Shown piece by piece: positions 32,141 to 42,601 of a stretch of DNA of 64,000 bases. The translations under genes were made by a program, and so were the position numbers. Positions within the stretch are counted from its first letter, which is position 1. Each line of letters opens with the position of its first letter. The notes below the pieces were generated by a model that saw only the letters and a program-made list of their open reading frames with translations, did no database searches and was not told the origin of the DNA. Source of the stretch: Neopestalotiopsis rosae (lineage: Eukaryota; Ascomycota; Sordariomycetes; Amphisphaeriales; Sporocadaceae); the NCBI GenBank assembly GCA_023078685.1, contig JALGAS010000007.1, forward strand, positions 2,728,001 to 2,792,000, given 5' to 3'.

Positions 32141-32857
32141 TTATAACTCTCTCGTGGCTATGGGCTTCCATTCATTGATGGGTCTGTCGGTAGGGACCAA
32201 CCAGACTACACCACCCTCCCAACCAGAGCTGCCGCCAAGTTGAATGCCCCCTTCCGTGACGATTCTAGATATTTCCTGTAGCTTTGCATCATCGATGGGA
32301 TTGTTGCCACTTGGAGCCACGTAAGCAATAAGAAACAGCAAAGGACTTGCGATGCGTGATTACGCGGTAACATAAACCAGAGAGCCCGCGGAGACTTACT
32401 AGATGAGACTCACATGCGGCCCAAAAGCCCTCGCCCACTCGTCGAACCACTTTCGGGTCTTGGGCCCGTGGCGGTGGTCCCCGCCCCCGTCCCCGTCCTC
32501 GCCCTCGACGCCGCGGGCGCGCGCCAGGGCCGCCAGGGCCGCGACGCCGGGGCTCATGTCGACGGCGACGTAGCACCGCCGAAAGAAGACGTCCTGGGTC
32601 CGGACCTCGCGAAGGCGGACGTCGACGGCTCCGGCGCTGGGCCAGGGCACGCTGTCCAGCCAGCCCTGCGGGTCGGCGCCGTAGAGGGCCGGGTCAATGT
32701 TGGACGTGAGGGTCATGTGCGGGCTGAAAGATGGGCAGTCGTCGCGGCCGGCCACGTCGGGGCAGCTGGCGGGCAGGGTCTCGCTGATGAGCTTGGTTAG
32801 GATCTGGTGCACGGGGTGGTCCGGCGGCGGGACGAGCCACAGGGAGGAGCCGGGCAT
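32141..32857 (-). CDS. 2H-family cyclic phosphodiesterase (CPDase-like), 220 aa
   Basis: Minus-strand exons 32400-32857 and 32141-32345, with a 54-nt intron, give 220 aa. The protein shows the paired HxT/S motifs of the 2H phosphoesterase superfamily: HMTLTS at about residue 48 and HVSLIY near residue 149. The start MPGSSLWLVPPPDHPVHQIL matches fungal CPD1-type enzymes. Those hydrolyse ADP-ribose 1'',2''-cyclic phosphate, a by-product of tRNA splicing, to ADP-ribose 1''-phosphate. A Gly/Asp-rich low-complexity loop lies at about 124-134, between the motifs. Exon 2 begins at an AAG acceptor, leading to YPLLFLIAYVAPSGNNP. Length is close to the yeast enzyme. It acts in the cytosol by analogy. 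Confidence 0.87.
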
Positions 32858-33240
32858 GGTGCCTTGGAGTGTCTGGTGAGATGTTTTCTTATTGGGTCGA
32901 AGTTGTGGGAGTGGCTTCTCTGAATGTGGAAAGGTTCCAATTGAGATGACTGCAGATTGTATCCAGATTTTGGTTTCTTTTGCCAGAAAGATGTGATGTG
33001 TCGTTCAATACTGTCTGGTGGATTGGGTCGTGTACAGTGCTCAGTGCGGGTGGTGCAGCGTGTGCTCAGTTGCATTTAGTGGGACCCCCGCATCTTTCAT
33101 GGTGGGACAGAGGCTCAGACGTTTGCATCACGACACACGCACAACTTGAAGCATCAATCATGAGAGGAATTTCCTAAAACACACTCGAAGAGGTGTCATA
33201 AGTTCCAATACATCTCAATTTTGCAACCACAAGTCACAAA

Positions 33241-33375
33241 GGTCCAATGGCCGAGCGGTAAGCTCTTGAGTGCAGTGGCCACCCAGGTGTAAAGTGAATA
33301 TCCTATAATCAGACGAGAGGATCTTTGTTAGGGGGCTCGGGTTCGAATCCAGAGTCATCGCTCTTTTTTGTCTTT
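33241..33375 (+). repeat. tRNA-like / SINE-like Pol III remnant
   Basis: An A-box-like TGGCCGAGCGG (33248-33258), a perfect B-box GGTTCGAATCC (33341-33351) and a TTTTTT terminator run (33363-33368) occur in the right order. The A-box form resembles tRNA-Leu. The 5' and 3' ends do not pair as an acceptor stem and the T-stem has a mismatch, so this is not a working tRNA. A tRNA pseudogene or tRNA-derived SINE piece is the best reading. Confidence 0.45.
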
Positions 33376-35678
33376 TTGTTGTTGTTGCTCTTAATGCAGT
33401 CGCCCCTCTTCTTCTCTATCTCTCCCACATTCTCTCTTAATCCCTGTCGGCATCTTCAGATGTGCAAATTTTTCATGTTTTTAATCCTTCCCACGGCTGC
33501 CCTTCCCCCGTTCAATGTAGGGTTTGAGGCAAGGAGCTCACAACACAACAGTACAGTCCACGGCCTCCCTTGATTCGATATGAATTGTTGAATGATTTGG
33601 ACTGTTACGATAACTTTCTGCAACACTCGAATAACCTCAGAGCCTAGAAGCAAGATCATCGTACCCGTTGAGTTATTGACTTGTCTTAGAAGCTCATTTT
33701 CTGAGATGTCATAATGTGGGTGAGCAAATGCACTCTGCCGCCGGTCCTTGCGCATCAATCATCCCGCATATGGCCAAGACAACAACTCGCACACTTTTTC
33801 CGACATGTAATTTGACGGGTCACATTAACAGCATGACTTGAGCACGTCACTTGCTTATCTCCATACTTGTCTCTAGAGTACAACGCATCTGTCGCATTCG
33901 TCTCCATTATGCAGGCCAAACCGCCGTTGGACAACACAATTGTCTCGTACACCGAGAGCCTTCTCCGGGTTTCCATATCATTTATGACATATTATTCATG
34001 AATAATATGAGGTGTCATTTAGAAAGCTGGATACAACCACAGGATGTCCAGTCACATAAGTAGAAGCCAATTCATTGCAGAGCCTCGCACTATCGGCGGG
34101 AGGCATTATATGCGGAAACGTGACGCAAATGGCCTCTGCAAACGAGTCTCTGAACCTCTTCAAGACAAAATCTATGACTTGACCGCCTCGTCTTCTCTCA
34201 TTACGAGATTCAGTATCGGGTATGCGCGTCTCTTGCCTGGCGACGGATGAGCAGACGGGCTGTATTTGGTCAATCCCTCAACAAGATCCAGCCCAACCCA
34301 AGAAAACATCGTCATGCAGTAAGTCTAGATGCATCGTTTTCAGACACCGACTCCAAACGCCGAACAGAAAGTTGATTTATCGATTCTTGAAAATGTCCAA
34401 ACGTCCTTGGACACGGTGCAGTGTGGACCCTGCATACATGACGGGTTGCATCGTTTAACTGATTCTTCCATTTTTGGCGTGATTGAGACGGCAGCGCGCA
34501 GGACTATGAGACTATGAGCCCGCGATCTGGGTGCCATCCCATAATCACGACGGACAATCTCTGAGCATGATTGGTGCGAAAGAAATTCCATGCGTCGCCG
34601 ACATGAATGGGCATCCACTTTGTTGACCCTGGACAGCTGTAGTTGCTCAGCTGCATTATGAACAGCGCATCATGTGCATCAAGTAAAGACAGCATGCATT
34701 GCGAGCGGACACTGTTCAGAAAATTCGTGAGATGCTTCCGTGAAAACATACGCCGATCTCGAATCGCTGAGAAATCAGATAGAGAAGTCCAGAAGAATTC
34801 GAGCATAAAAGGGGCAGCCCAGCCCTTTCGAAATTGGCTCGGAACAAGTCACAATCATTCATTACCATCACCCCACCTACAAGGCCTGGCCATGCGAGAG
34901 TGACTCCATGGTCGGGCCTGCCATGGCCACTCTACAACTCGAGGCTATTCTGAATCAAGTTTGACCCTTCACCTTTCTCTGCCCCGTATCACCTCGCTCA
35001 GAACTCTGTCAAAATGGGCCAAGCACTCGGAAGACATGCACCTGAAAAAGAAAACACCTCACACAGCAACTCACTCATTAACTCACTTAAGTAGTCAGAA
35101 TTTGTCTCATCTCACCACATCGCCAGGATGGATCTAATGATACACAGCAATTTTCGAGGTTGCACATGAACTTGATTTTCAGTGACGAGAAAAATGGTAA
35201 GATATTCAGCCGACCCTATTTGTCTTTTACTGATGCGTGTGGACCTCGTCTACTAGTCACGAGTGGTGACATCGTGATTTGCCTGTCAACCAATGGCAAG
35301 TGTGCCGTTGTAGGGGGTGAGTCGGTCATGGTCGCGCCGAGCAACAAACATGTCGTGATGAAGATTAAGAGAACGGTCGACGGTGGTTTCATTGACTAGA
35401 GGGCGAGATTGTGACACTATACGGCTTCACACCATACCTTTAGCTCTGATAAAGATGCAAACAAAGCATCGAAGGAGCTGCGATTACCCACAGCTTGCAC
35501 GGCTCTCAGTTGAACTGGGAAGTCAAATAATACAGCTGTCTACACATGTAAGTGACAATGATGATCAGCGCTCGAAGCAGATTCACTGATATGGAAGCAA
35601 CAGGAGTCATTCACGACTGTGATTGACAATAATTGTCAAGGTGCGCGTACTGAGCACCCATTGCAGGCAGACGAGCAG

Positions 35679-35743
35679 GATGAACCACCCATACCAGAGT
35701 CATGACATGGCTCTACCAGCGGTGGATATCGTGGCCAAAGACC
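35679..35743 (+). repeat. Direct repeat copy 1 (about 64 bp)
   Basis: Begins GATGAACCACCCATACCAG and recurs at 36289-36352 with a few substitutions, several of them transitions. Both copies read MNHPYQSHDM(A/T)LPAV in the same frame, which suggests a duplicated coding fragment. Confidence 0.8.
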
Positions 35744-35913
35744 ATTCTGCGAGTGGTCTTATCCGTCACGACCCAGGACCGTTCCTTTGGCAGTGTCATC
35801 TTGGAACCTCCGGATCGTCTCTTGGGGCGTGAACTGGCTCCACGGTCACCACCCAATTGCCGCCATGCCCTTCGTCGGACGCATTCTGCGGGCCACGACC
35901 AACTCCGGGGATA

Positions 35914-36128
35914 TTGTCCAGCAGCAGGAGGGGCTACAACTTTGTTTCAATGCTTTGACTAATATCGGAACAATCAGCGCCATCACTGGCAACACGTCTC
36001 ATCATAAACTTCGACATCAACGTTGGGTCGAAGTTTATAATAAGACGTATTGCCAGTAATAGCGTTGATTGTTCCAATGTTTGTCAAAGCATTGAAACAA
36101 AGTTGTAGCTCTTCCTGCTGCTGGACAG
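35914..36128. repeat. Inverted repeat with ~100-nt arms
   Basis: Arm 1 (35914-36014) is the near-complement of arm 2 (36028-36128), with a 13-nt spacer. The shared segment includes CTACAACTTTGTTTCAATGC and its complement. Most mismatches are C/T or G/A transitions, as RIP would leave. Both arms read QQQE(G/E)LQLCFNALTNIG in opposite directions, so an old coding piece was duplicated in inverted form. Confidence 0.85.
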
Positions 36129-36288
36129 AGCTCTTACCAGCAGAAGCCGAAGCCGTTCTTGAGACGTTTCGCACGGCAGATAGGTCGCCGTATGTCGACG
36201 ATTTAATAGCCCTCTTCTCGAATCAGCAGCTATTTCGATACCGAGATTTCAGAGACGTCCACCAATTTTTGCCCACTTCTCCTTCAGC

Positions 36289-36352
36289 GATGAACCACCC
36301 ATACCAGAGCCATGACATGACTCTACCAGCGGTGGAGTACCTGGCCAAAGAC
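36289..36352 (+). repeat. Direct repeat copy 2 (about 64 bp)
   Basis: Second copy of the 35679 repeat. It runs on for a few codons to a GTAAGT donor-like site at 36369, as if it had been a first coding exon once. Confidence 0.8.
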
Positions 36353-36549
36353 GGGACACAAGCTCCGTAAGTCGATTCTCGAAAATTGATCCGATCGAGG
36401 TATCACGGCCACTCTACCATACTCAGTTTACCCGATCACTAAGACATACAAATTTATAGGTATCCAGCAGACTCTGGAGTCTAAAAAGCCCTGTGGACAC
36501 CAGGGCACATGAGCCAAACACTTCCTTGCCGGGATCGTCTCGGCTGACA

Positions 36550-37318
36550 CGACGTGAGGCAGACTTCCTCACGTTCACCGGCGCGGGTTCCCGGGCTCGA
36601 TCCGGCCTTGACCGACGAGTTCCATCAGCTATGCTGCATCAGAGATCCCGAGCAACCCGCAAGATTCGTCTTTTTCCCGTTTTATCACCTTTCGAAACCC
36701 GAGGCTATAAGACAACGCTGGAATTGGGCTTCTTGCGCGGCCTTTTTCCGCCACAGGCTCGATAGGTTGATAACATATTGCGGAAATGAAAGAGACCTGG
36801 GAGTCTCTGCTCCTTGCGTGTGCTCATCTCATCTCTGGTGCGGCATGGTCCGGCGAGCTAAGGAAAAGGTCGCATCTCTCGCCGGCGCGGATGCAGCTAT
36901 GTAAAATGGCTGATCTTAGACTCGTTCGGCGTCCCGTCCGTCTGGTGGTGGAACCTCAGCTTGGACTCCCAGCTCACCAACCAGGCCGTCCATAACTACC
37001 CACTAGCCGTCTGGGGGGATATCCGGCGCCTTATAGCCGCGATCCGTTTCGTGCTTCCCGGTGAATCTCCATGCTGGCAAGTTGACGAGACACAACATCG
37101 CGAGATTTGGAGGTCGGGGCGCGAAGTGAGCATACTCGACAAAGGCCCGGCCACTATCGAAAGTGTCCTCTCTTCTAGAAAGGTACAGACGTTGGATACG
37201 AGCGTTATAAGGGATGTTTTTGGGCAGAGCTCGCCTACGGTTGTAATGCAGCCTGATCGTCTATTTGCCGCAAACAAGTCAATACTCGACAAAGGCCGAA
37301 AGCCCTTTTACTCGTGAG
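36550..37318 (+). pseudogene. Decayed coding remnant, family not recognised
   Basis: This stretch appears more GC-rich than its surroundings and reads as protein in two frames: TDEFHQLCCIRDPEQPARF and FFPFYHLSKPEAIRQ in one, then WLILDSFGVPSVWWWNLSLD and NYPLAVWGDIRRLIAAIRF in the other. A stop and frame change separate them near 36902. The composition is protein-like, but I recognise no family. It could also be two exons of a poorly conserved gene; no convincing intron joins them. Confidence 0.35.
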
Positions 37319-37869
37319 CCACCATAACTTTGGTTCCTGGGGCCGGAAAGAATGCCCACTCCGCAAGAAGCAACAGTACTGCGCAAACATCTGAGAAAGG
37401 CAGGAAAGTCCCATGACCAATATTTCATAACTGATAATTTCAAACATCAATTGTGGCGGCAACCGCCATGGTACGACTGACAACGCACCATCTTACTGAA
37501 CCACAAGCAGCCATTTATACCCGAAACGGAGGCCTTGACACTCGACGAGGCTACGGATGAGAGCCAAACTGACGAAAACGAAGAATCTCGCCTCGATGGA
37601 GCATACCTGGGAGCTTGTAGCGGCTTCATCATGGTCACAGTAGAGATTTGCTTAGTGTAGCATATATTAAACAGACAATGGAAAACGCCTTCTTCAATCC
37701 GTGTCCCAGGAGCCAGCCAGTGGGGAACATTTCGTCGGATGTCTGGTTCAACATTACTGGTCACATTGACAGTACTGAATTGCGCGCTGCTTTTCAGCGC
37801 AATATAGTACTGGCCATTCGATGTACCACTGCACAATAGACGCTTGATGTACAAGACTTGATTCAAAAG

Positions 37870-38123
37870 CAGAAGGGAAAAAAAAAAAGAGATTTAAATT
37901 ATTCATTTCGAGATTCGAACGCCAGTCTTCAAGCTTCAAGAGGTTATCTTTGACTTTGTGCCATTTGACTACTGCGCCATTCCATTGCCCGAAGGCGACA
38001 GTTGTCTGCTTTTCTGTTCTTAAATGGCCTTGGAAGCAAGACGCTCCCCTACCTGACTGAGCAACAAGGCATATGTCAGGCGGCGCGCAGGGAAGTAGAC
38101 TCAAGGAAGTTCTTCCTGAGAAC
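37870..38123 (-). repeat. Dispersed repeat copy A with Pol III-like boxes
   Basis: Read on the minus strand, the block matches 51782-51955: shared pieces include TTGCTCAGTCAGGT and CGCCTTCGGGCAAT, followed by the A-box-like AATGGCGCAGT. Copy A goes on to a B-box-like GTTCGAATC (near 37913) and a long T-run (37879-37888 on this strand). Differences from copy B are mainly transitions. It could be a tRNA-derived SINE. It ends about 35 bases beyond the stop codon of the oxygenase gene. Confidence 0.65.
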
Positions 38124-38158
38124 TACGGGGGCCTTTGCGCGCAACCGATGCAAACGAC

Positions 38159-39388
38159 TCAAGTTGCTGTTGCAACTTGACGGCTGAAGTTGCGTGCCAC
38201 TGATTCAGCAAACCACTCACCGACACTCACGGCCGGGCTGTGCAATTGATAACAGTTAGTCAAACAATTTCAATCGTGCCGGTAGGAAGTGCGGATGACT
38301 TACTATTTCTTCAGAGGGCCCTGCATGATATAGTCCTTTCGAGACTGGTTGAAGTATGCGATGGAGTAGCGAGACGGAGAACTGCCGACGTCTTTGGCTC
38401 TCACGCGATGAAAATTGGACTTTAATCGGTCATCTGACCAAGCCACTGCGCTGTTGATTAGGCAAGTGTCATGAAAAACGTGAATGATGATACATCTTAC
38501 TCAGCATGTCACCAATGTTTACCACAATGGGACCCGTCACAGCAGGCAGCGGTGTGAATGTATCACCCATGCCGAAGCTGGTGAATGACTCCCTGCCAGG
38601 ACAAATCTCCAGACCGTCCTCGCCGTCTCGTTGAAAGAGCAGCGTGAGGCAGCCGATATCTGTATGAGTTCCAGCTCTCCAGGTACCTGCCGCATCCTCT
38701 GCTGGAGGATAATGGATCAATCGTAGCTGTGTCATGCAGTCGGAGCTTGATGGGTCATTGGCTTGAACCAGAAACTCCTCATCAAAGCCGAGGGCAACTG
38801 AAAAGCACGATACTACTCGGCTCATAATCAGCTTGGAAGGCCATCATAGAAGAGCATTGAAGTCAGCACTTACAGACTTGGTTCGATATCTCGGCGCACT
38901 TAGACATGAACTTTTCAGTTGTATCCTTGAAGCCCGGAACATCCTCCTCACTGGGCCATTGCGAATTGCGCATTAGCCACAGAGATTCTTTTTGGTCATA
39001 GGTACCAGTGTTGGGCCTCAACTGGGCCTATACAGGGAGGAAATTAGTTCATCAACCGTACGGCGATCTGTGTCGGCGACTACCTTGTACTCCCAGCCAT
39101 TATTTGTCTTTGTATCGTGGGCCGTCTTGGCTTTGGTCTCGGCTGGCAGATCAAAGAAGGACTTTGAAATTGCAAATTGCTCCTCAATCTCGGCGATGGA
39201 AATTCCGTGATCAACGAGAGTGAAGAACCCGGCGTTCTCTGCGGCATCTACTAGGAGTTTTCGGATCTCGTCCTTGCGGTTGGCAAAATCTTTCGCCATC
39301 GTCAGCGTTAATCCAAGTCGTGTGTGTGTGATTAAAGATGGTGATAGACACCTTTGAGCGAGATAATAGGGACTAATCTGTCTGCCAT
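38159..39388 (-). CDS. 2-oxoglutarate/Fe(II)-dependent oxygenase (isopenicillin N synthase-like), 310 aa
   Basis: Six minus-strand exons: 39352-39388, 39084-39289, 38874-39027, 38501-38815, 38304-38445, 38159-38237; total 311 codons. The N-terminal DIOX_N part (VPIISLKDF, NAGFFTLVDHGI, FFDLPAETK, NNGWEYKAQLRP) is followed by the jelly-roll core. The iron ligands are the HxD of GTHTDIG and the His of NFHRV; RYS in SRYSIAYFN is the 2-oxoglutarate-binding RxS. PIVVNIGDMLMAWSDDRLKS is joined across an intron, which supports that splice. Such enzymes hydroxylate, desaturate or cyclise small molecules in the cytosol. The acceptor of exon 4 is the least certain junction. The gene is divergent from the MFS carrier gene (541 bp apart), hinting at joint control. 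Substrate is unknown. Confidence 0.9.
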
Positions 39389-39929
39389 TTTCGTTGTTAA
39401 AAAATGAGTTCGATTGTAGGATGAAATACATGTGCGTGTCATTCGTTAACGAAGTACCAGTCATTCACCTGGTCATCGTCCTTATACTGCAAGCACTCTC
39501 CATTGTCGGAGATCGCACCCAAAGGCCCGGCAGCGCATTTCCTCAGTGCATTCATTATTGCCACATGTGTCTCGCTGTTCCTTGCCGCCATACCGAACCC
39601 CGCGTTCTTGGAGTTCAACCATTGTGATACAAGACTTCCTTGTTGATAGCCAGTGGCGAGATAGCCGGCTATGTACCCGAGCCTTATCGCCGCCCTTCAT
39701 CCATCTACGCCATGCCCCATTTCCGAAAGTCTCCACCGCAAAGCGCCAACGCCTTGCGTCCTATCTAGGTACTATCTCTCCCTACACGCCAAGCCAATTA
39801 TACTACTGTAGTACTAGAACTCCAAGTTGCACCCATCACAAATCCTGTATGAATACATTTGCGAATTTTCGCAGTCGCGTTCCTAGTTTGAAGAGACAAA
39901 GTCGCTTCATGTGAAGCAAAATATACGAG
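39389..39929. promoter_or_regulatory. Divergent promoter between oxygenase and MFS genes
   Basis: A 541-bp gap separates two start codons that point away from each other. Both promoters must lie here, so shared regulation is plausible. No specific operator was recognised. Confidence 0.5.
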
Positions 39930-41872
39930 ATGAAAAAGGAAACCTCTAATGAAACTGCCGCCGATGTGGGCAAGGTGAGATATGCCTAAACAAGGTGAGA
40001 CCAAATGTATACTAAAAAAGGTCTTCTGTACAAAGGGCGAGATCATGGCTATTGGCGTCAACAGTAGTAGTCCGGGAGCAAGCCAAGACAAGGCTCTCGA
40101 CCTGCTCCAGCGCCATCGTATCGACTTTGACCCAAATTCGGACGAGGCGAAGAGAGTACTGCGAAAGATTGACCGGAGAATCATGCCCATGATTTTCACC
40201 ATCTATCTATTGCAACTCATGGTAAGCAGTAACCCTCTAATATCGATAGTAGTCCGATGTAGCATACTGAATAGATACAACTTGTAGGACAAGAACAGTC
40301 TGTCCTTTGCGGCGATCATGGATCTCAAAACAGACACTCACTTGACGGCAAATCAATACTCTTGGCTCGGATCAATCGTGTAGTGCGTACGAACCACAAT
40401 CTTGCGAACCCATTCTGGACTTGTTCTAACGCGTGAAAAAGCTTTGGTTACCTCGGCGGCGAAATACCCGCCACGTTCCTCATGCAGCGTCTCCCCCTCG
40501 CCAAGTTCGTGGCCGCCATGGCCATGCTATGGGGCATCGTAGTCGCCATGCACGCCGTCTGCCACGACTTTGGCAGCCTCGCCACCGTCCGCTTCCTCCT
40601 GGGCGCCGTCGAGGTCGTCACGGCGCCCGCGGCCATTTACATCACGGGCGCGTACTACACCCAGTCGGAGCAGGTCACCCGGGTCGCCATCTGGTACACC
40701 ACGTCGGGCTGGGCCTCGGTCGCGGGCGGGTTCTGCGCCTGGGCGCTGCACCAATCGCGGTATTTTCAGTGGCAGGGGCTCTTTGTGCTCTACGGCGGCC
40801 TCACGTTCGTCACCGGGGTGGTCCTCTGGTTCGGGCTGTCGGCGTCGCCGACCGAGGCGTCGTGGCTCACGGAGAGGGAAAAGGTGGTGGCGCTGGAGCG
40901 CGTGCGCGGGAACAAGACGGGCACCGAAGTATGGTCATTCAGCTGGCCCCAGCTCAAGGAGTGTTTTCGAGACGTGCGGTTCTACCTCATTTTCTTGCTC
41001 CTCGTGTCCACAGGTCTTCCAAACGGTGGTGTGACTGCATTTGGTAGGTCCCTAGATTTTCCTGCTTTGAACATGTCGCGGGTCGATTTCTAATGCCCTC
41101 TTGTAGGGCCGACCATTATTTCGGGCTTTGGATTTGATACTAATCAATCCGCCCTGCTAAACATGGGGTCTGGTGCAGCTCAAGTCGCAGGCACTCTTCT
41201 CGCATTGTTCATCGCCAAACACACAAACAGGATGGTAGGTGGCCTGTGGACTCTTGGACTGGCAATCATTGGTGTCATCATGATGCTTGTGATACCCGAA
41301 GCAAACTATGGCGCTCGCTACGGAGGCTATATCCTCATGATGCAATGTGAGAAAGAATCAATGTTACACTCAAAGATTTCGAGCCCGAATTGACATGAAA
41401 CAGTTCCGATTTGCATTCTCTTCATCATTGCCTACATGACTGGTGGCGTCGCGGGTACGACCAAAAAGTTTGCATTTGGAGCAGCTTACCAATTGGGCTA
41501 CGCCGTTGGAAATATCATAGGGCCCCAAACCTTCAGGGCAAGCGATGCCCCCAATTACTACGTAAGTCTTGCCGCAGCCCATGGCTAGTACTCATTCCAA
41601 TCGCTGATTGAAATTACCAGGCGGCGAAATACACAATGTTGGCATTTCTTGCCTTTACGGCTCTCCTCATTGCTTTAATTGGCTCGATCCATATGGTGTG
41701 GAATAAAAGAAGGGATGCAAAAGATGCCTCCGATGCAGAGAGTTTGTCACCCCTTTCGGGACTGCGCCGATATAGTACTGATAGAGCTCCAGATATTCCA
41801 GCTTACATTGAGAATGAAGAGTTTGAAGATCTAACAGATTTCGAAATGAAATCTTTCAGGTATCCAGTCTAG
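39930..41872 (+). CDS. MFS carrier, allantoate permease (Dal5)/ACS family, 525 aa
   Basis: Seven exons: 39930-39974, 40036-40221, 40288-40382, 40442-41043, 41107-41346, 41404-41561, 41621-41872; 526 codons. The hydrophilic N-terminus with DEAKRVLRKIDRRIMPMIF is typical of the anion:cation symporter family, followed by DKNSLSFAAIMDL, YSWLGSIVYFGYLGGEIPA and RFLLGAVEVVTAPAAIYIT. The C-terminal half has TTKKFAFGAAYQLGYAVGN and IGPQTFRASDAPNYYAAKY, again family hallmarks. About 12 hydrophobic segments are expected. Family members import organic anions such as allantoate, nicotinate, pantothenate or tartrate across the plasma membrane. The first exon is short; a downstream ATG at 40045 is the alternative start. 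Its place in the block suggests it takes up the pathway substrate. Confidence 0.9.
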
Positions 41873-42601
41873 CACGAAGTAAGTAAAATGGGGATGTCTG
41901 TTTGAGGGTTATGAGCTGTTGGTGATTACATCCATTCTATTCTTTTTTGGCTCCAAAAAGACCTCGTAAAATTTAAATAAACTCATTCCTGGAAAATTGT
42001 CTGTAAATTTGGGATTTTAAGATAGCATCCCATGCAATCTCAGTGCGATATTCAGCAATATTCCAAGATGAATAAATATCAATCAATCAATCATTTCAGC
42101 TTTGTAATGCCGAAGTTGATGCACGAAAATGTCGGTCCTTGGGCATGGTTCAGTGGGGCAGCGCGGCTGCTACACCAAGGTCACTAACCGGACATAAGCA
42201 TGTGCACGGGTGCTGTATGGTACTCTGGCGGGCAATTCGGAATGTGCCATTCCATCTGCATATAAGATAGGCTTGAGAACGTCAAATAAGTGAATTGCTC
42301 ATTAGTCTGATTTCTGGACGGCTTGGACCAATTAAGACAATTCTTCCTCAATTTAAATATTGGTTTGTGGTTTTCTGGGCTAGGTGAAAACAGTGAGTTT
42401 TGGTACTGATCGGCTATCGTGCGTTTTCCGCGATGGATGATTTAGCTCTACATCTTTCAACTGTCCCGGCACATTATTTCGCAAAGACAAAGACCAAAGT
42501 ACAGTAATCGGTTCATAATCGCGACCGAAGTTCCTTTCCATCCACAGTCTTACCCATTTGTCTGCAAAATGTATCAACACTTAATCATAATCAGGAGAAG
42601 C
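41873..42601. other. Convergent intergenic region
   Basis: About 730 AT-rich bases between the stops of the MFS and alpha/beta hydrolase genes. I see only short frames and likely 3' untranslated sequence. Confidence 0.4.

Larger units (their letters stand above)
32858..38158. other. Gene-poor repeat graveyard, 5.3 kb
   Basis: No intact gene is supported. It contains tRNA-like sequence (33241-33375), a direct repeat flanking an inverted repeat (35679-36352), a coding remnant (36550-37318) and one copy of a dispersed repeat (37870-38123). Short frames elsewhere (for example 33851-34063 and 35166-35399) show no known family. The first few hundred bases are the promoter of the phosphodiesterase gene. 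Confidence 0.45.

Noticed and set aside
33241..33360. A functional tRNA-Leu gene
   Set aside because: The A- and B-boxes fit, but the acceptor ends do not pair and the T-stem has a mismatch. Kept only as a tRNA-like remnant.
35166..35399. A short plus-strand frame reading MNLIFSDEKNGKIFS
   Set aside because: Too short, no recognisable family, and surrounded by repeat debris; not enough to call a gene.
38303..38305. An in-frame stop ending the 2-oxoglutarate oxygenase early
   Set aside because: The TAG overlaps a GTAAGT donor. A 66-nt intron with GACTAAC and a CACAG acceptor gives a further exon and a frame-consistent end at 38159.
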